Shown here in pieces: positions 44,966 through 54,176 of a DNA stretch of 64,000 nucleotides. Position numbers and translations under genes: made by a program. Source of the DNA: Thermicanus aegyptius DSM 12793 (GTDB lineage Bacteria > Bacillota > Bacilli > Thermicanales > Thermicanaceae); NCBI RefSeq assembly GCF_000510645.1, contig NZ_KI783301.1, positions 2,301,151 to 2,365,150 on the forward strand. The letters run 5' to 3'. Position 1 is the stretch's first letter. Each line of letters starts with the position of its first letter. The notes under the pieces were generated by a model, which saw only the letters and a list, made by a program, of their open reading frames with translations, was not told where the DNA came from and ran no database searches.

Positions 44966-46039
44966 GTGCTGAAACGAAAAGCCCCTCTACTCCTTTTTGG
45001 ATTCTTTTTCCTCTTCTTATCCTTTTCCCTCCTGATCCCATCCTTGCAGGCTGAAAAGGATGGGGAGGAGAAGGGAGGGAAAGAACTCTTTCAAAAAGTG
45101 CTCACCCTTCATGAAATCGGGAAGGAAGTGGAGCGGATCACGAAGGAAGAGAACCGTTTAAGAGAGGAACTGGCCGGCCTCAATACGAAGGTGGCTTCAC
45201 AAGAAAAAATAACCTCCCTTCTTCGCAGCGAGGTTGGCCGCATCGCCAGGGCGTATTACATGGGAGATCAATGGGATCTCCTTTTTCTTCTCCTGCAAAG
45301 CAGGGATATGGGGGAAGCGATCATGAGGTACGAATATCTCACCTCCATCCTTTCCCATCACCAACAAAAGCTCCTTTCCTACCGGGAGGAAGAACAACTT
45401 CTACTCACCCTTCAAACAGAAAAGAACAGAGCGCTCGACCAATTGGAGGAAACCCGCCTTCATCTCCAAGCGGAAGAGAGGCTCCTTCGATCCTTGCAAG
45501 AAGAGTACGGCACCCTCCTTTTACAACTTCCCGAAGGGGAACAGGTGAAACTTCTCCTGTCTCGCTTCATACAAGACTGGGAGGAGAAAGGGTTGCCTGC
45601 CTTTGAACGATTTTTGAACGAGATGTCGATCCAAACGAGGAATATGGCCGGCACTTTCAAAAATAAGGTCACCTTCTCCTTGAGCGGTGCTTCCCTCTCC
45701 ATCAGCGACCAGGACTTTACCCGGTTTCTGAGGGATTCCTCCTCCCTCTTTCGCAATTTCTCGGTTCGCTTTGACCAAAACGGCCTCTCCTTTTTTGGTG
45801 AATATGAGGAAAGGACCCTCACTTTGAAAGGCCATTATGAAATGGGGGAGAATATCCTTTATTTTCATATTGACCGGCTAATTTATAACGGTTACCGGCT
45901 TCCGGAAGAGACCGTTCGCTTCCTGGATGAAAAATATGATCTCGGCCTCTATATGGATCAGATCAGAAAAGGGGTTAAGCTGAAAGAAGCTACGTTGACC
46001 GACGGAAAATTAACGCTTACCTTTACCCTTTCCCTCTGA
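44966..46039 (+). CDS. secreted coiled-coil protein (EnvC/PcsB-like N-terminus)
   Basis: About 357 aa. A signal peptide (about 5-28) is followed by a coiled coil (about 30-170, EVERITKEENRLREELAGLN; YREEEQLLLTLQTEKNRALD) like the hydrolase-activator coiled coils of EnvC/PcsB, and a beta-type C-terminus without a peptidase domain. The GTG at 44966 is seven bases after GGGGAGG, better than the ATG at 44951. It may be a partner of the preceding lipoprotein. It overlaps the convergent CapA-like gene by 30 nt. Confidence 0.75.
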   Translation: MLKRKAPLLLFGFFFLFLSFSLLIPSLQAEKDGEEKGGKELFQKVLTLHEIGKEVERITKEENRLREELAGLNTKVASQEKITSLLRSEVGRIARAYYMGDQWDLLFLLLQSRDMGEAIMRYEYLTSILSHHQQKLLSYREEEQLLLTLQTEKNRALDQLEETRLHLQAEERLLRSLQEEYGTLLLQLPEGEQVKLLLSRFIQDWEEKGLPAFERFLNEMSIQTRNMAGTFKNKVTFSLSGASLSISDQDFTRFLRDSSSLFRNFSVRFDQNGLSFFGEYEERTLTLKGHYEMGENILYFHIDRLIYNGYRLPEETVRFLDEKYDLGLYMDQIRKGVKLKEATLTDGKLTLTFTLSL

Positions 46040-47296
46040 TTCCCCCGGAGTGGTCTCCTCCATTAATGTGGAGGAGGGATTCCATTGGAGTGCGGGGAGG
46101 GAAGAGAGGTGTCCCATCATCTCCCGGTAATCCGCTTCAAGAACATGCAGCCGTTCCATGGACAGATCGGGATCTTCCTTCGCCTTTTCCTCGGAGACGG
46201 GAAGGGGAAGGACTCGGTACGCCCTTTTTCCCCCTTTCCGGTATTGCTGGATCCAAGTCGGGACCGTTTCTACCCGGGTGATCTTCAACTCCCCGGAAGG
46301 AAACGTTTTTTGGAACGTGGCGGAAAAAACAACCCCTAGATTCGTGTATTTACCTTTCTGAGCCGCGATAAAATTCCCCAGGGAATAAATGACAACCCCT
46401 TTTCGCTTGCCCCCCTTTCCGTCAGGAACCTCCATCTCTTGAACCGGTTGCACCACATGGGGATGGCTTCCCAAAATTAAGTCCGCCCCGTTTCGGATTA
46501 AGGTTTCCGCCATTTTTTTCTGCTCCTCATCAGGAAAGCGTTGGTACTCCTGTCCGAAATGAATGGAGAGAACCACCCCTTCGGCCCCTTCTTCTTTCGC
46601 TCTCCGTATATCTTCTTTCATCTTCTCCAGGTTGATCTGAGAGACCAGGTATTCCTTTCCCTCCGGAAAGGGAATGCCGTTTGTCCCATAGGTATAGGCA
46701 AGGAAAGCCAAGGTGATTCCGTTTTCGGAAAGGAGAAGGAGGCTTCTCCCTTCCTCTTCGCTCCCTGCCGTCCCCGTCGTCTCCATCCCTTCGGCTTGGA
46801 TCGCCTCCCGTGTCCGTATCACCCCGATCTCCCCCCGATCCAAGGCATGGTTGTTAGCCGTGGTCAGTATGGTAAATCCCGCTTTCTTAAGGGCGCTCGC
46901 CAATTCGGGCGGAGCATTAAACAGGGGGTATCCTGTATATTTCAAATCTTTTCCTGCCAAGGGGGTTTCTAAATTGCCGATCACCCAGTCTCCCTTCTTG
47001 AGCAAGGGGCTAATCTCTGTAAAAAAGGAGTCAAAGTTATAGCGATCCGTCCTCGCATCATACCCGGCCTCCGTTTGCGTATTGTGCATCATAATATCCC
47101 CCACCGCAATCAGCCGAGCCTCCCGTATAGAGGAGGAAGGAAGAGGAGAAGAAGACACCGTTTCCTCCACCGCGTCCGGCGTTTTGGGAGAAGAATCCCG
47201 GGAAGGTTCGCTTTTCAATAATCCCCCCCATTGGGTCAACAGAATGATGATGCTAAGGAACCCTGCGGTTAAAAGCCAAGCCGGAAATTTGCCCAT
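46010..47296 (-). CDS. CapA-family poly-gamma-glutamate-type metallophosphatase
   Basis: 428 aa. One N-terminal membrane segment (6-23) precedes the extracellular CapA domain: AVGDIMMHNTQ, GNLETPLAG, TTANNHALDRGE, SIHFGQEYQ and GSHPHVVQPVQ hold the metal-binding residues. The family acts in poly-gamma-glutamate release or capsule formation. No capBC genes are near, so the substrate is unclear. MBL-fold and ylaK genes follow upstream on the same strand. Confidence 0.87.
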   Translation of the reverse strand: MGKFPAWLLTAGFLSIIILLTQWGGLLKSEPSRDSSPKTPDAVEETVSSSPLPSSSIREARLIAVGDIMMHNTQTEAGYDARTDRYNFDSFFTEISPLLKKGDWVIGNLETPLAGKDLKYTGYPLFNAPPELASALKKAGFTILTTANNHALDRGEIGVIRTREAIQAEGMETTGTAGSEEEGRSLLLLSENGITLAFLAYTYGTNGIPFPEGKEYLVSQINLEKMKEDIRRAKEEGAEGVVLSIHFGQEYQRFPDEEQKKMAETLIRNGADLILGSHPHVVQPVQEMEVPDGKGGKRKGVVIYSLGNFIAAQKGKYTNLGVVFSATFQKTFPSGELKITRVETVPTWIQQYRKGGKRAYRVLPLPVSEEKAKEDPDLSMERLHVLEADYREMMGHLSSLPALQWNPSSTLMEETTPGESEGKGKGKR

Positions 47297-47318
47297 CCCT
47301 CTTGCCTTCCCCCTTTTC

Positions 47319-47969
47319 TCAGACTCCCATAAAGCCGGTGAGATAGGGATTTTCCTCCTGTTCCCGTTCTACGCGGGTAGATTCCCCATGGCCGGGGTAG
47401 AGAAGGGTGTTCCCCGGCAACGCCATCAACTTATCCTGAATCGAATGCATGAGGGTGGCATAGTCTCCCCCGGGAAAATCGGTTCGGCCAATCCCTAGGC
47501 GGAAAAGAACGTCGCCGCAAAACGCTTTATCTTCGGCCAAAAAAGTGAGACTGCCGGGCGAGTGCCCCGGGGTGTGAAGAACGCGAAGGGCGAAATCGCC
47601 GATGATCCAATCTCCTTCCCGATCGATGAGAACATCTGCCGGATGTAAGCGGATGGGCGGTACCCAATCGGAAAACATGGGATACCCGGATCCATTTAAC
47701 TCCGGGCGGGAAAGCCACTCGGCTTCCAACACATGTTGATATACGGGCGCTTTGCTCCATTCCCTCATCCAGTCCAATCCGCCGATATGATCAAAGTGGG
47801 CATGGGTAAGAAGAATTCCCTGTAAGTAAATCCCCATTCCCTCGATCCATTCCTTTATTTTCGGGGAGGGAGCGCCGGGATCGATATATAGGCCTTTCTT
47901 CCCTTCGTTATACAAGAGATACCCGTTTGTCCCCAATGGACCTCCTTGAAATCTCTTCACCTGAATCAC
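47319..47969 (-). CDS. metallo-beta-lactamase-fold hydrolase (glyoxalase II-like)
   Basis: 216 aa. THAHFDHIGG is the metal motif, further ligands lie in HTPGHSPGS, FCGDVLF and PGHGEST. It resembles YqgX-type hydroxyacylglutathione-hydrolase-like proteins of Gram-positive bacteria, whose substrate is unresolved. It is 22 bp upstream of the CapA-like gene. Confidence 0.9.
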   Translation of the reverse strand: MIQVKRFQGGPLGTNGYLLYNEGKKGLYIDPGAPSPKIKEWIEGMGIYLQGILLTHAHFDHIGGLDWMREWSKAPVYQHVLEAEWLSRPELNGSGYPMFSDWVPPIRLHPADVLIDREGDWIIGDFALRVLHTPGHSPGSLTFLAEDKAFCGDVLFRLGIGRTDFPGGDYATLMHSIQDKLMALPGNTLLYPGHGESTRVEREQEENPYLTGFMGV

Positions 47970-48011
47970 AGAACGTCCCCCACTCTTTCGTCATCATCAT
48001 GGCAAAATCGT

Positions 48012-49343
48012 TTATAGAATATCGGCGGCCAGCTGGGCCAAGGAGGAGCGTTCCCCTTTTTCCAGGCGAATATGACCGCTTATGTCATATTCCTTAAACT
48101 TCTCCGCCACATAGACTAACCCATTCGTAAAAGAATCCAAGTAAGGATGGTCGATCTGCTGGGGATCTCCCATCAGGACAATCTTGCTCCCTTCTCCCAC
48201 ACGGGTGAGGATGGTCTTCACCTCATGCTTTGTTAAATTTTGAGCTTCATCAATGAGGATGAACTGTTCGGGAATGCTTCTCCCCCGAATATACGTAAGG
48301 GCTTCGATCTGAATGCTGCTTATCCCAGCCAGGATTTTATCTAAATCTCCTTTGTTTTTCGTATTGAAGAGGAATTCCAGATTGTCATAGATGGGTTGAA
48401 TCCAGGGGCGCAACTTCTCTTCTTTTTCCCCGGGAAGATACCCGATATCTTTTCCCAAAGGGACGATGGGCCTTGCGACAAGAAGCTTTTTATAGCGATG
48501 CTCATCCTCCACCTGGGACAATCCTGCCGCCAGGCTGAGGAGAGTTTTTCCCGTACCCGCTTTGCCGATGATGGTAACAAGGGGAATCTCGGGATTGAGG
48601 AGAAGATCCAGGGCCATCCATTGCTGGGCATTGCGTGGCCGGATTCCCCATACATTCTCATCACTGGAGAGACGAAGCTTATGAATGCGTTTCTTGTCTG
48701 CGCTTACCTTACCGATGGCCGATTTGGAACTGCCGAATTGATCTTTTAAGAAGACGAACTGATGTGGATAGAATTCGGCCGCCTCGATTTCGCCCGTCGC
48801 GAGGAATCCTTGTTGGTAAAAAAGGTTGATTTTGCTAGGATCCACCTCCAGTGTAACAGTTCCCGAATATCCTTTTTCATCAAGTATAACCCGGTCTGAA
48901 AGAAAATCCTCTGCCGCCAGGTTGAGGGCATCCGCTTTTATCCGCATGAGGGCATCTTTGCTTACGATCACCACCTGCTTCGGCTCTTTTTTATCCCGTT
49001 CCTCTTCCTGGAGATTAAGAGCGACCGCCAGGATGCGATGGTCATTGGTCGGTTCCACGAAATAGTCCTTAAGACTCTGTAACGAGCGGTGATTAAGCTC
49101 GACCCGCAAGGTGCCCCCCCTTTCCATGGGGATCCCGTCATGGAGTTTCCCCCGTGAGCGAAGGCCATCCAAGATGCGCGCCACCTTCCTCGCATTATGC
49201 CCTACCTCATCCATATTCCGCTTTTTCATGTCGATTTCTTCCAGAACTACGGAGGGGATGACCACATCGTTCTCAAAAAACATAAAGACGGCATTCGGCT
49301 CCTGCAACAAGACACTGGTATCCAAGACATAGATCTTGTTCAC
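48012..49343 (-). CDS. ylaK: PIN-PhoH fusion ATPase YlaK (PhoH2)
   Basis: 443 aa. The N-terminal PIN domain (YVLDTSVLLQEPNAV, with VLEEIDMKK and KDALMRIKAD) gives an RNase-like active site. The C-terminal PhoH ATPase has GKAGTGKTLLSLAAGL, QFILIDEAQNLTKHE and RVGEGSKIVLMGDPQQID. PhoH2 proteins act as RNA helicase/RNase. The start is the GTG at 49343 (AAGGGAGG upstream). It is divergent from ylaJ, matching the yla gene region of B. subtilis. Confidence 0.92.
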   Translation of the reverse strand: MNKIYVLDTSVLLQEPNAVFMFFENDVVIPSVVLEEIDMKKRNMDEVGHNARKVARILDGLRSRGKLHDGIPMERGGTLRVELNHRSLQSLKDYFVEPTNDHRILAVALNLQEEERDKKEPKQVVIVSKDALMRIKADALNLAAEDFLSDRVILDEKGYSGTVTLEVDPSKINLFYQQGFLATGEIEAAEFYPHQFVFLKDQFGSSKSAIGKVSADKKRIHKLRLSSDENVWGIRPRNAQQWMALDLLLNPEIPLVTIIGKAGTGKTLLSLAAGLSQVEDEHRYKKLLVARPIVPLGKDIGYLPGEKEEKLRPWIQPIYDNLEFLFNTKNKGDLDKILAGISSIQIEALTYIRGRSIPEQFILIDEAQNLTKHEVKTILTRVGEGSKIVLMGDPQQIDHPYLDSFTNGLVYVAEKFKEYDISGHIRLEKGERSSLAQLAADIL

Positions 49344-49444
49344 TGGGGTTCCTCCCTTGCTTTTACATGGAATAACATACATGAACGAGGATGAATAGGG
49401 CAACATAGAAATAACGATACTCCGGAAAGCAGGTGAACCTATTC

Positions 49445-50017
49445 ATGCTCGGAAAACTTTTTCTTTTCACCTTTATGTTCTTTATCCTTCTCCTCGGCTG
49501 TGTTCCTGAAAACCGCCCCCCGGCAAACCCATCTTCGCCGCCTAACGCAGCCAGAGAACAGCGAGTGGACCAAATCTCTTATCCCAATCAGTCCGCAGGA
49601 AAACCGGAGAACCAAAGCGCCCAGAAAGTGGCCGATCGCTTGGTTCAATTGGCGCTCCAGGATCCAAACGTTCAGGATGCCACCGCAGTGGTGATCGGGA
49701 AGTTTGCCGTGGTGGGGATCGATGTGGCGGATAACCTGGAAGCGGCCCGGGTAAGCACAATCAAATATTCGGTGGCGCAAAGCCTAAAGGAAGATCCGCT
49801 GGGTGCAAACGCCCTCGTCACCTCCGATCCCGATCTGATGGCACGCTTACGGGAGATGGCGAGACGGATTCGGGAAGGCCATCCGATCGCCGGTGTAGCC
49901 GATGAATTGGCTGATATCGTGGCACGCATCATGCCTCAGTTCCCTCGGCAAGTGGAACAAAGGGAAGAACCGCAGACGCCGGAAAACCGAAGGAGTTTAA
50001 ATCAACCCACCCGTTAA
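49445..50017 (+). CDS. ylaJ: YhcN/YlaJ-type sporulation lipoprotein
   Basis: About 190 aa. A lipobox LLLGC marks a lipoprotein. The conserved domain has AQKVADRLVQLALQDPNVQD, ATAVVIGKFAVVGIDVAD and RVSTIKYSVAQSLKEDPLGA, typical of YhcN/YlaJ proteins of spores. The ATG at 49445 has AGGTG upstream; a GTG at 49433 is an alternative. A terminator follows. Confidence 0.9.
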   Translation: MLGKLFLFTFMFFILLLGCVPENRPPANPSSPPNAAREQRVDQISYPNQSAGKPENQSAQKVADRLVQLALQDPNVQDATAVVIGKFAVVGIDVADNLEAARVSTIKYSVAQSLKEDPLGANALVTSDPDLMARLREMARRIREGHPIAGVADELADIVARIMPQFPRQVEQREEPQTPENRRSLNQPTR

Positions 50018-50035
50018 ATACAAGGTATAAGAATC

Positions 50036-50065
50036 GGCATAAGTCTTACGACCTATGCCTTTTTT
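50036..50065 (+). terminator. terminator after ylaJ
   Basis: GGCATA / TATGCC with a 12-nt loop followed by TTTTTT. It overlaps the end of the convergent ylaL-like gene. Confidence 0.65.
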
Positions 50066-50508
50066 AGAGCGGAGAAGACCTGGCTGTCCAGTTTATGGGC
50101 CGCTTCCGGATTGTAGGTTTTTTCATAAGTTGGCTCCTGTGTAATTTTCGCCCCGTAGAAGAGAACATCGCGAACCGCATCAATCTCCACCTCAAAAATC
50201 GCCAAACGAATCGGCACCCCTTCGGCCTCTTGGGCCAACAGGGCAGCTTTCCCGCTTAACGTGTAGATCCGCTCATGGGCAAAAAAAGTGAGGGTAACCT
50301 GGGGTTCGCTCACAATATTTTGGAGTAGACGGGAGCGCCCATCCAAAGCAAAGCGGATTTTTTTCGCCGAGACGGCATGAACCCAGGAGATGGAGTTCAC
50401 GCTAGGACCTTTCGTCTCATTGTCTATCGTACCCAATAAAACCAATCGCTCTTTTTCCAATAATGAAATCATGTCCGGTGATAAGTCGGGTCTGACGGAT
50501 TCAGCCAC
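50053..50508 (-). CDS. ylaL: pyridoxamine-5'-phosphate oxidase-fold protein YlaL-like
   Basis: 151 aa, split-barrel flavin-binding fold: ERLVLLGTIDNETKGPSVNS, IRFALDGRSRLLQNI and VTLTFFAHERIYTLSGKA. YlaL of B. subtilis belongs to the same fold, and neighbours ylaJ and ylaK fit. Cofactor and substrate are unknown. Confidence 0.75.
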   Translation of the reverse strand: MAESVRPDLSPDMISLLEKERLVLLGTIDNETKGPSVNSISWVHAVSAKKIRFALDGRSRLLQNIVSEPQVTLTFFAHERIYTLSGKAALLAQEAEGVPIRLAIFEVEIDAVRDVLFYGAKITQEPTYEKTYNPEAAHKLDSQVFSALKKA

Positions 50509-50615
50509 TCCTATTCTCTCCTTTCCTCTCTTACATATCTATTCTTTACTCCGAAAACTCTATTCATCAAGATCAAAAAAAGCACTTATTTAAGGTGGCA
50601 TAGGAGGAAGAACTC

Positions 50616-50963
50616 TTGTATAGTAAAGGGATAGAAGAGGAAGATATCGAACGTAAGTTGCAACAGTTAAGCGATCGAATCGCCGAAATGTTGGAGTCTC
50701 ACCGTCGGATGGACCGTTGGATGGTCCTACTTGAAAAAGTTCAGCTCGACGATTTCCTCTATAATTATACCCAACCCATGCGCATTATTATCTTAAATCT
50801 CGTTGCAGGCATTACCCGGGGACTCGGTTTCACGCTGGGCACCACATTGGTCGTCGCCGTCCTCGTGGTGATTCTGAGAAACTTTGTCACCCTTCCCATC
50901 ATCGGAGAATATATCGCCGATCTCATCGATATCATCGATTTTCATCGCCAAAACAATCATTAG
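50616..50963 (+). CDS. small membrane protein, DUF5665-like
   Basis: 115 aa. A soluble coiled N-terminus (IEEEDIERKLQQLSDRIAEM) is followed by one hydrophobic stretch (about 65-100, LGTTLVVAVLVVILRNFV) and IGEYIADLIDIIDF. Start is a TTG nine bases after AGGAGG. The family has no known role; ylaI follows 12 bp later. Confidence 0.8.
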   Translation: MYSKGIEEEDIERKLQQLSDRIAEMLESHRRMDRWMVLLEKVQLDDFLYNYTQPMRIIILNLVAGITRGLGFTLGTTLVVAVLVVILRNFVTLPIIGEYIADLIDIIDFHRQNNH

Positions 50964-50975
50964 GAGGAAAAGAAA

Positions 50976-51197
50976 TTGAAAGCGATTTGTTTCCTATGTG
51001 AAAAGACGGTCCGGCTTGACGATAACTCCCTGCTGGCTAAGAAATTGCGGAACAATCCCTTAAAAACATACCTGTGCAATGAATGCAGAGAGAGGATCAC
51101 CCTCCACACCTTGGAGCGTTTGGCGAAACGGAAAGAGAAAGAAGCACCTTCTCCATCAAGCGCTCCTCCTACTGATTGTACTTCGGCTCATTCATAA
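50976..51197 (+). CDS. ylaI: YlaI (DUF2197) zinc-ribbon-like protein
   Basis: 73 aa. CFLCEKTVRLD and YLCNECRERIT give a four-Cys zinc ribbon. The start is TTG with AGGAGG upstream. The tail is low-complexity Pro/Ser. The 3' end overlaps the convergent gene by 29 nt. Confidence 0.88.
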   Translation: MKAICFLCEKTVRLDDNSLLAKKLRNNPLKTYLCNECRERITLHTLERLAKRKEKEAPSPSSAPPTDCTSAHS

Positions 51198-51480
51198 TAT
51201 TCACCAACAATTCATCAACCCGGTAGGCGTCAAATCTCTCCTTTTCTCTTTTCCCCTCCCTTACATACTCGATCTCATATGCTTCATCCCCTTCCTTCGT
51301 TACGGAGAGGTGGGTGACCTGGTGATCTTCACGAAGGATCTCGGAAAAAAATTGAAGGGTTTCACTCGCCGCATGGTCCTCGGGGCGCGCCTCCGCCACC
51401 ACCTTGATTTGCAACCAATTAAACAGGGCATCATGCAACTTCAAAGGAACGCACACCTTTCCACGTTGGATTAAAATCAC
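51169..51480 (-). CDS. conserved hypothetical protein, 103 aa
   Basis: A soluble acidic protein with KVVAEARPEDHAASETLQFF, HLSVTKEGDEAYEIEYVREG and a helical end RVDELLVNIMN. It lies six bases after the ylaH-like gene on the same strand, so it is probably co-translated. I do not recognise the family. Confidence 0.65.
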   Translation of the reverse strand: MILIQRGKVCVPLKLHDALFNWLQIKVVAEARPEDHAASETLQFFSEILREDHQVTHLSVTKEGDEAYEIEYVREGKREKERFDAYRVDELLVNIMNEPKYNQ

Positions 51481-51485
51481 TGAAG

Positions 51486-51746
51486 CTACACTTCATCCCG
51501 CCTGCGGAAACGAGCCAGAATCAGGACGAGGATGATGACCATTAGACCTGGAACGATGGGCAAAACATAGGCAAGGAGCACTAAGGGAAAGGAGCCGATC
51601 ACCAGGACTCCATAGACGATCAACCGTTTCCCCAAAGGGAGGGGCCTGGAAAACCCAAGAATATAGGCGATCAAGAGGAGGAGCACCACCACAGCATATT
51701 TTACATAAAAATAATCATACCAGATCCGGATCTCCGTGCCGTCCAT
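51486..51746 (-). CDS. ylaH: YlaH-like membrane protein
   Basis: 86 aa with two hydrophobic segments (about 14-32 and 44-77, VYGVLVIGSFPLVLLAYVLP) separated by SRPLPLGKR, and an Arg-rich C-tail. It matches the YlaH-like family (PF14036) of Bacillales. Function unknown. Confidence 0.8.
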   Translation of the reverse strand: MDGTEIRIWYDYFYVKYAVVVLLLLIAYILGFSRPLPLGKRLIVYGVLVIGSFPLVLLAYVLPIVPGLMVIILVLILARFRRRDEV

Positions 51747-51758
51747 TTTCGTCTCCCC

Positions 51759-52586
51759 TCACCATGTGCGGATGTATTCCATTTCATCCCGATACTCCCA
51801 CTCATCCTCTACCGGAGTCTCCAGGATGATGGGGAGGGACTGAAAGTGAGGATCATGGATGAACCGGGACAGAGCCTCCGATCCGATCTCCCCCTTGCCG
51901 ATCTTTTCATGGCGGTCTTTGCGGCTATGAAAAGGAGCCTTGCTATCATTGAAATGAATGGCCATCAAATGCTCCAGGTAGCCCGTCTTCTCCATCTCTT
52001 CCACCAATTCTCCGTAGGTTTCTCCATTCCATATTCCTGCGGCAAACCCGTGGCAGGTGTCGAAACAAAAACCGATCTTATCCGCCACATCGGTTGCCTC
52101 CCGTATTCGCATCAATTCTTTCAAGGTAAGTCCCATCTCCGAACCCTGCCCTGCCGTATTCTCTAAAAGGAGCTTTACCGGACCATTGTAATCACCCAAA
52201 ATGGCGTTTAACGTCTCCACCATGCGGCGAAAGCCAAATTCCTCCCCTTCCCCCACATGCTTCCCCACATGCACCACGGCTCCCGGTGAACCGAATACTT
52301 CGGCAATATGGAGGTCCTCCTTTAAAGAAGAGATGGTTATTTCCGTTAGATCCTCCTTGGGAGAGGAGAGGTTGGTAATATAAGGAGTATGGAGAATCAA
52401 CTTCAGATCCCTCTCCTTCATGAATCGGACAGCCTTCTCCGCATCTTCATAATCTATTTTCTTAGGCTTTAGGGAACGGGGATTTTTGCTAAACACCTGA
52501 AAGGACCGGGCGCCCAATTCCACCGCCCGCTCCGCCGCCGCGTAGATCCCTTTCCCAACGCTAATATGACAGCCGATATACATCAC
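51759..52586 (-). CDS. nfo: endonuclease IV
   Basis: 275 aa AP endonuclease for base-excision repair. Metal-binding residues are seen in GCHISVGKG, FSKNPRS, LHTPYITNL, VVHVGKH, LLLENTAGQGSEM, FCFDTCHGFAAG, HFNDSK and ILETP. These cover all three zinc sites. It lies behind the ylaH-like gene on the same strand. Confidence 0.95.
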   Translation of the reverse strand: MMYIGCHISVGKGIYAAAERAVELGARSFQVFSKNPRSLKPKKIDYEDAEKAVRFMKERDLKLILHTPYITNLSSPKEDLTEITISSLKEDLHIAEVFGSPGAVVHVGKHVGEGEEFGFRRMVETLNAILGDYNGPVKLLLENTAGQGSEMGLTLKELMRIREATDVADKIGFCFDTCHGFAAGIWNGETYGELVEEMEKTGYLEHLMAIHFNDSKAPFHSRKDRHEKIGKGEIGSEALSRFIHDPHFQSLPIILETPVEDEWEYRDEMEYIRTW

Positions 52587-52769
52587 GCCACCTCATTCAT
52601 TTATTTTCATCTTTACTTTACCTTTTTCCGCAGGAGAGGGCAACCGGGAAGGAAATTTTCCCGAAAAAAATCGGCAACGTTTCATCCTGACCATCGAATT
52701 GCCTCTCTTAAGGCTTCCATGCCGTGATTCCTTTCATCCAACAAATAACACTTTACACAATAACTTTTC

Positions 52770-52778
52770 TGGTATAAA
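52770..52778 (+). promoter_or_regulatory. extended -10 promoter of the metallophosphoesterase gene
   Basis: TGG-TATAAA forms an extended -10; an ATTTAC/TTTACA-like -35 lies about 15 bp upstream. The rest of the 52587-52842 gap shows no gene. Confidence 0.5.
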
Positions 52779-52842
52779 ATTTAAAAGTCTTGTGAAACCG
52801 GACTGACATTAAACGGACTCATAGAGAAAGGAGACTCGGAGG

Positions 52843-53688
52843 ATGTGGGTGATTGGGATATCTCTCGTGCTGTTCCTCCTTTTCTTTAGGAAAGCATACC
52901 GGAATACCTTCGATGTCTCTATACAGAGGATTGAGGTACCGGTGAAGCTTCCCCGCGGAGAGGAACTAAGGATTCTCCAATTATCCGATATGCACTTGGA
53001 GCGCCTCTCCATCACTCCGGAACATCTTTATTCGCTCATCCAAGGAGAAAAGGTGGACCTCATCGCCCTTACCGGTGACCAAATCGAACAGAAGCGAAAC
53101 ATCGAACCTTTTATGGAATATATCCGGATCTTAAAGAAGATAAACCCCCGCCTGGGAATTTACGTGATTTTCGGGAACCACGATTATCTGATGCGCAAGG
53201 AAAATCTTCTTTTATTCAGGAGACGCCTTGAAGAGGAGGGGTGTGTCGTGATGCAGAACGAAAATCTTACTCTTCCCTTTGGAGGGACGAACCTAAATAT
53301 CATCGGAATCGACGATCATAGTACAGGCCGGAGCGATATCCGAAAATCGTATCAGGGAACTCACCCCGACGGGATCAACCTGATCCTAACCCATGACCCA
53401 AACTTGGTTTTGCAAATGAAAGAGGCTCCCTTTGATTATCTCATCTCCGGACATTTCCATGGAGGACAGATTCATTGGCCAAAGCCTTATCATTTGGCGA
53501 AGATGGGAAAATTGGCCCGCATGAACATCGTCAAGGGGCTTCATTATATGAACGATGCTCCCTTTTACATCAGCGAAGGGCTGGGGCAAACGGGAATCAA
53601 CATCCGTACCGGTTCCCGTCCGGAAATTACCATTCATATCCTAAGAGGAACCGGCATTGCGGAAGAAAAGATGGCCGAAGCCATATAA
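52843..53688 (+). CDS. membrane-anchored metallophosphoesterase (YkuE-like)
   Basis: 281 aa. An N-terminal hydrophobic helix (2-15) anchors a calcineurin-type phosphoesterase: LSDMHLER, LTGDQIEQ, FGNHDYLM, LTHDPNLVLQ and SGHFHGGQIHW hold the two-metal site. The family includes YkuE, with lipid- or nucleotide-phosphate substrates. The tail has INIRTGSRPEIT. Confidence 0.9.
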   Translation: MWVIGISLVLFLLFFRKAYRNTFDVSIQRIEVPVKLPRGEELRILQLSDMHLERLSITPEHLYSLIQGEKVDLIALTGDQIEQKRNIEPFMEYIRILKKINPRLGIYVIFGNHDYLMRKENLLLFRRRLEEEGCVVMQNENLTLPFGGTNLNIIGIDDHSTGRSDIRKSYQGTHPDGINLILTHDPNLVLQMKEAPFDYLISGHFHGGQIHWPKPYHLAKMGKLARMNIVKGLHYMNDAPFYISEGLGQTGINIRTGSRPEITIHILRGTGIAEEKMAEAI

Positions 53689-53727
53689 AAAAAGACCTTC
53701 CTTCAGGTACCGGAAGGTTCTTTTTTT
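53687..53727. terminator. bidirectional terminator
   Basis: GACCTTCC / GGAAGGTTC with an A-run before and seven Ts after. It lies between the convergent metallophosphoesterase and DUF1992 genes and can serve both. Confidence 0.85.
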
Positions 53728-54092
53728 GAATTCAACCATTTCTCAACGCGCATTTCATACTCCTCGAAGGCGGCACTCCTCCCCCGCCTCTCCATGAGGA
53801 GATGAAAACGAAGCCTTTTCTCCGTCCACTCTCTTTGCAATTCTTTCCTCTCTTGTTCATCGCGGCATTGGTTTAATAATCCTTGCAACGTGGTTAACTC
53901 TTTCCTCAACTGCATCTCTTCCGGCAATACCCCTGCATTCTTTAAAATCTTATAACTGATGCGCAATTCCTCGGGGATGCGGGATAAATCCTCCAATTGC
54001 AAAGGTTTCCCTTTTCCCGGGAGATCGTCAAACTCTCCATTTTCAATCGCCTCTTTAATCTTCTCCTCCGCGATGCTTCGTAAAATATCCAA
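53703..54092 (-). CDS. DUF1992 (DnaJ-homologue-type) protein
   Basis: 129 aa. AEEKIKEAIENGEFDDLPGK and GKPLQLEDLSRIPEELR mark the DUF1992 family; the rest is charged and helical. The start is a TTG after ACGGAGGAGACG. Function unknown. Confidence 0.87.
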   Translation of the reverse strand: MDILRSIAEEKIKEAIENGEFDDLPGKGKPLQLEDLSRIPEELRISYKILKNAGVLPEEMQLRKELTTLQGLLNQCRDEQERKELQREWTEKRLRFHLLMERRGRSAAFEEYEMRVEKWLNSKKEPSGT

Positions 54093-54176
54093 TTTCGTCT
54101 CCTCCGTTCCAAAGAATAGATTCTAATCTCCGTCACACACTAGGACTAACCGGTTTCAACAGAAAGGGGATTTACT

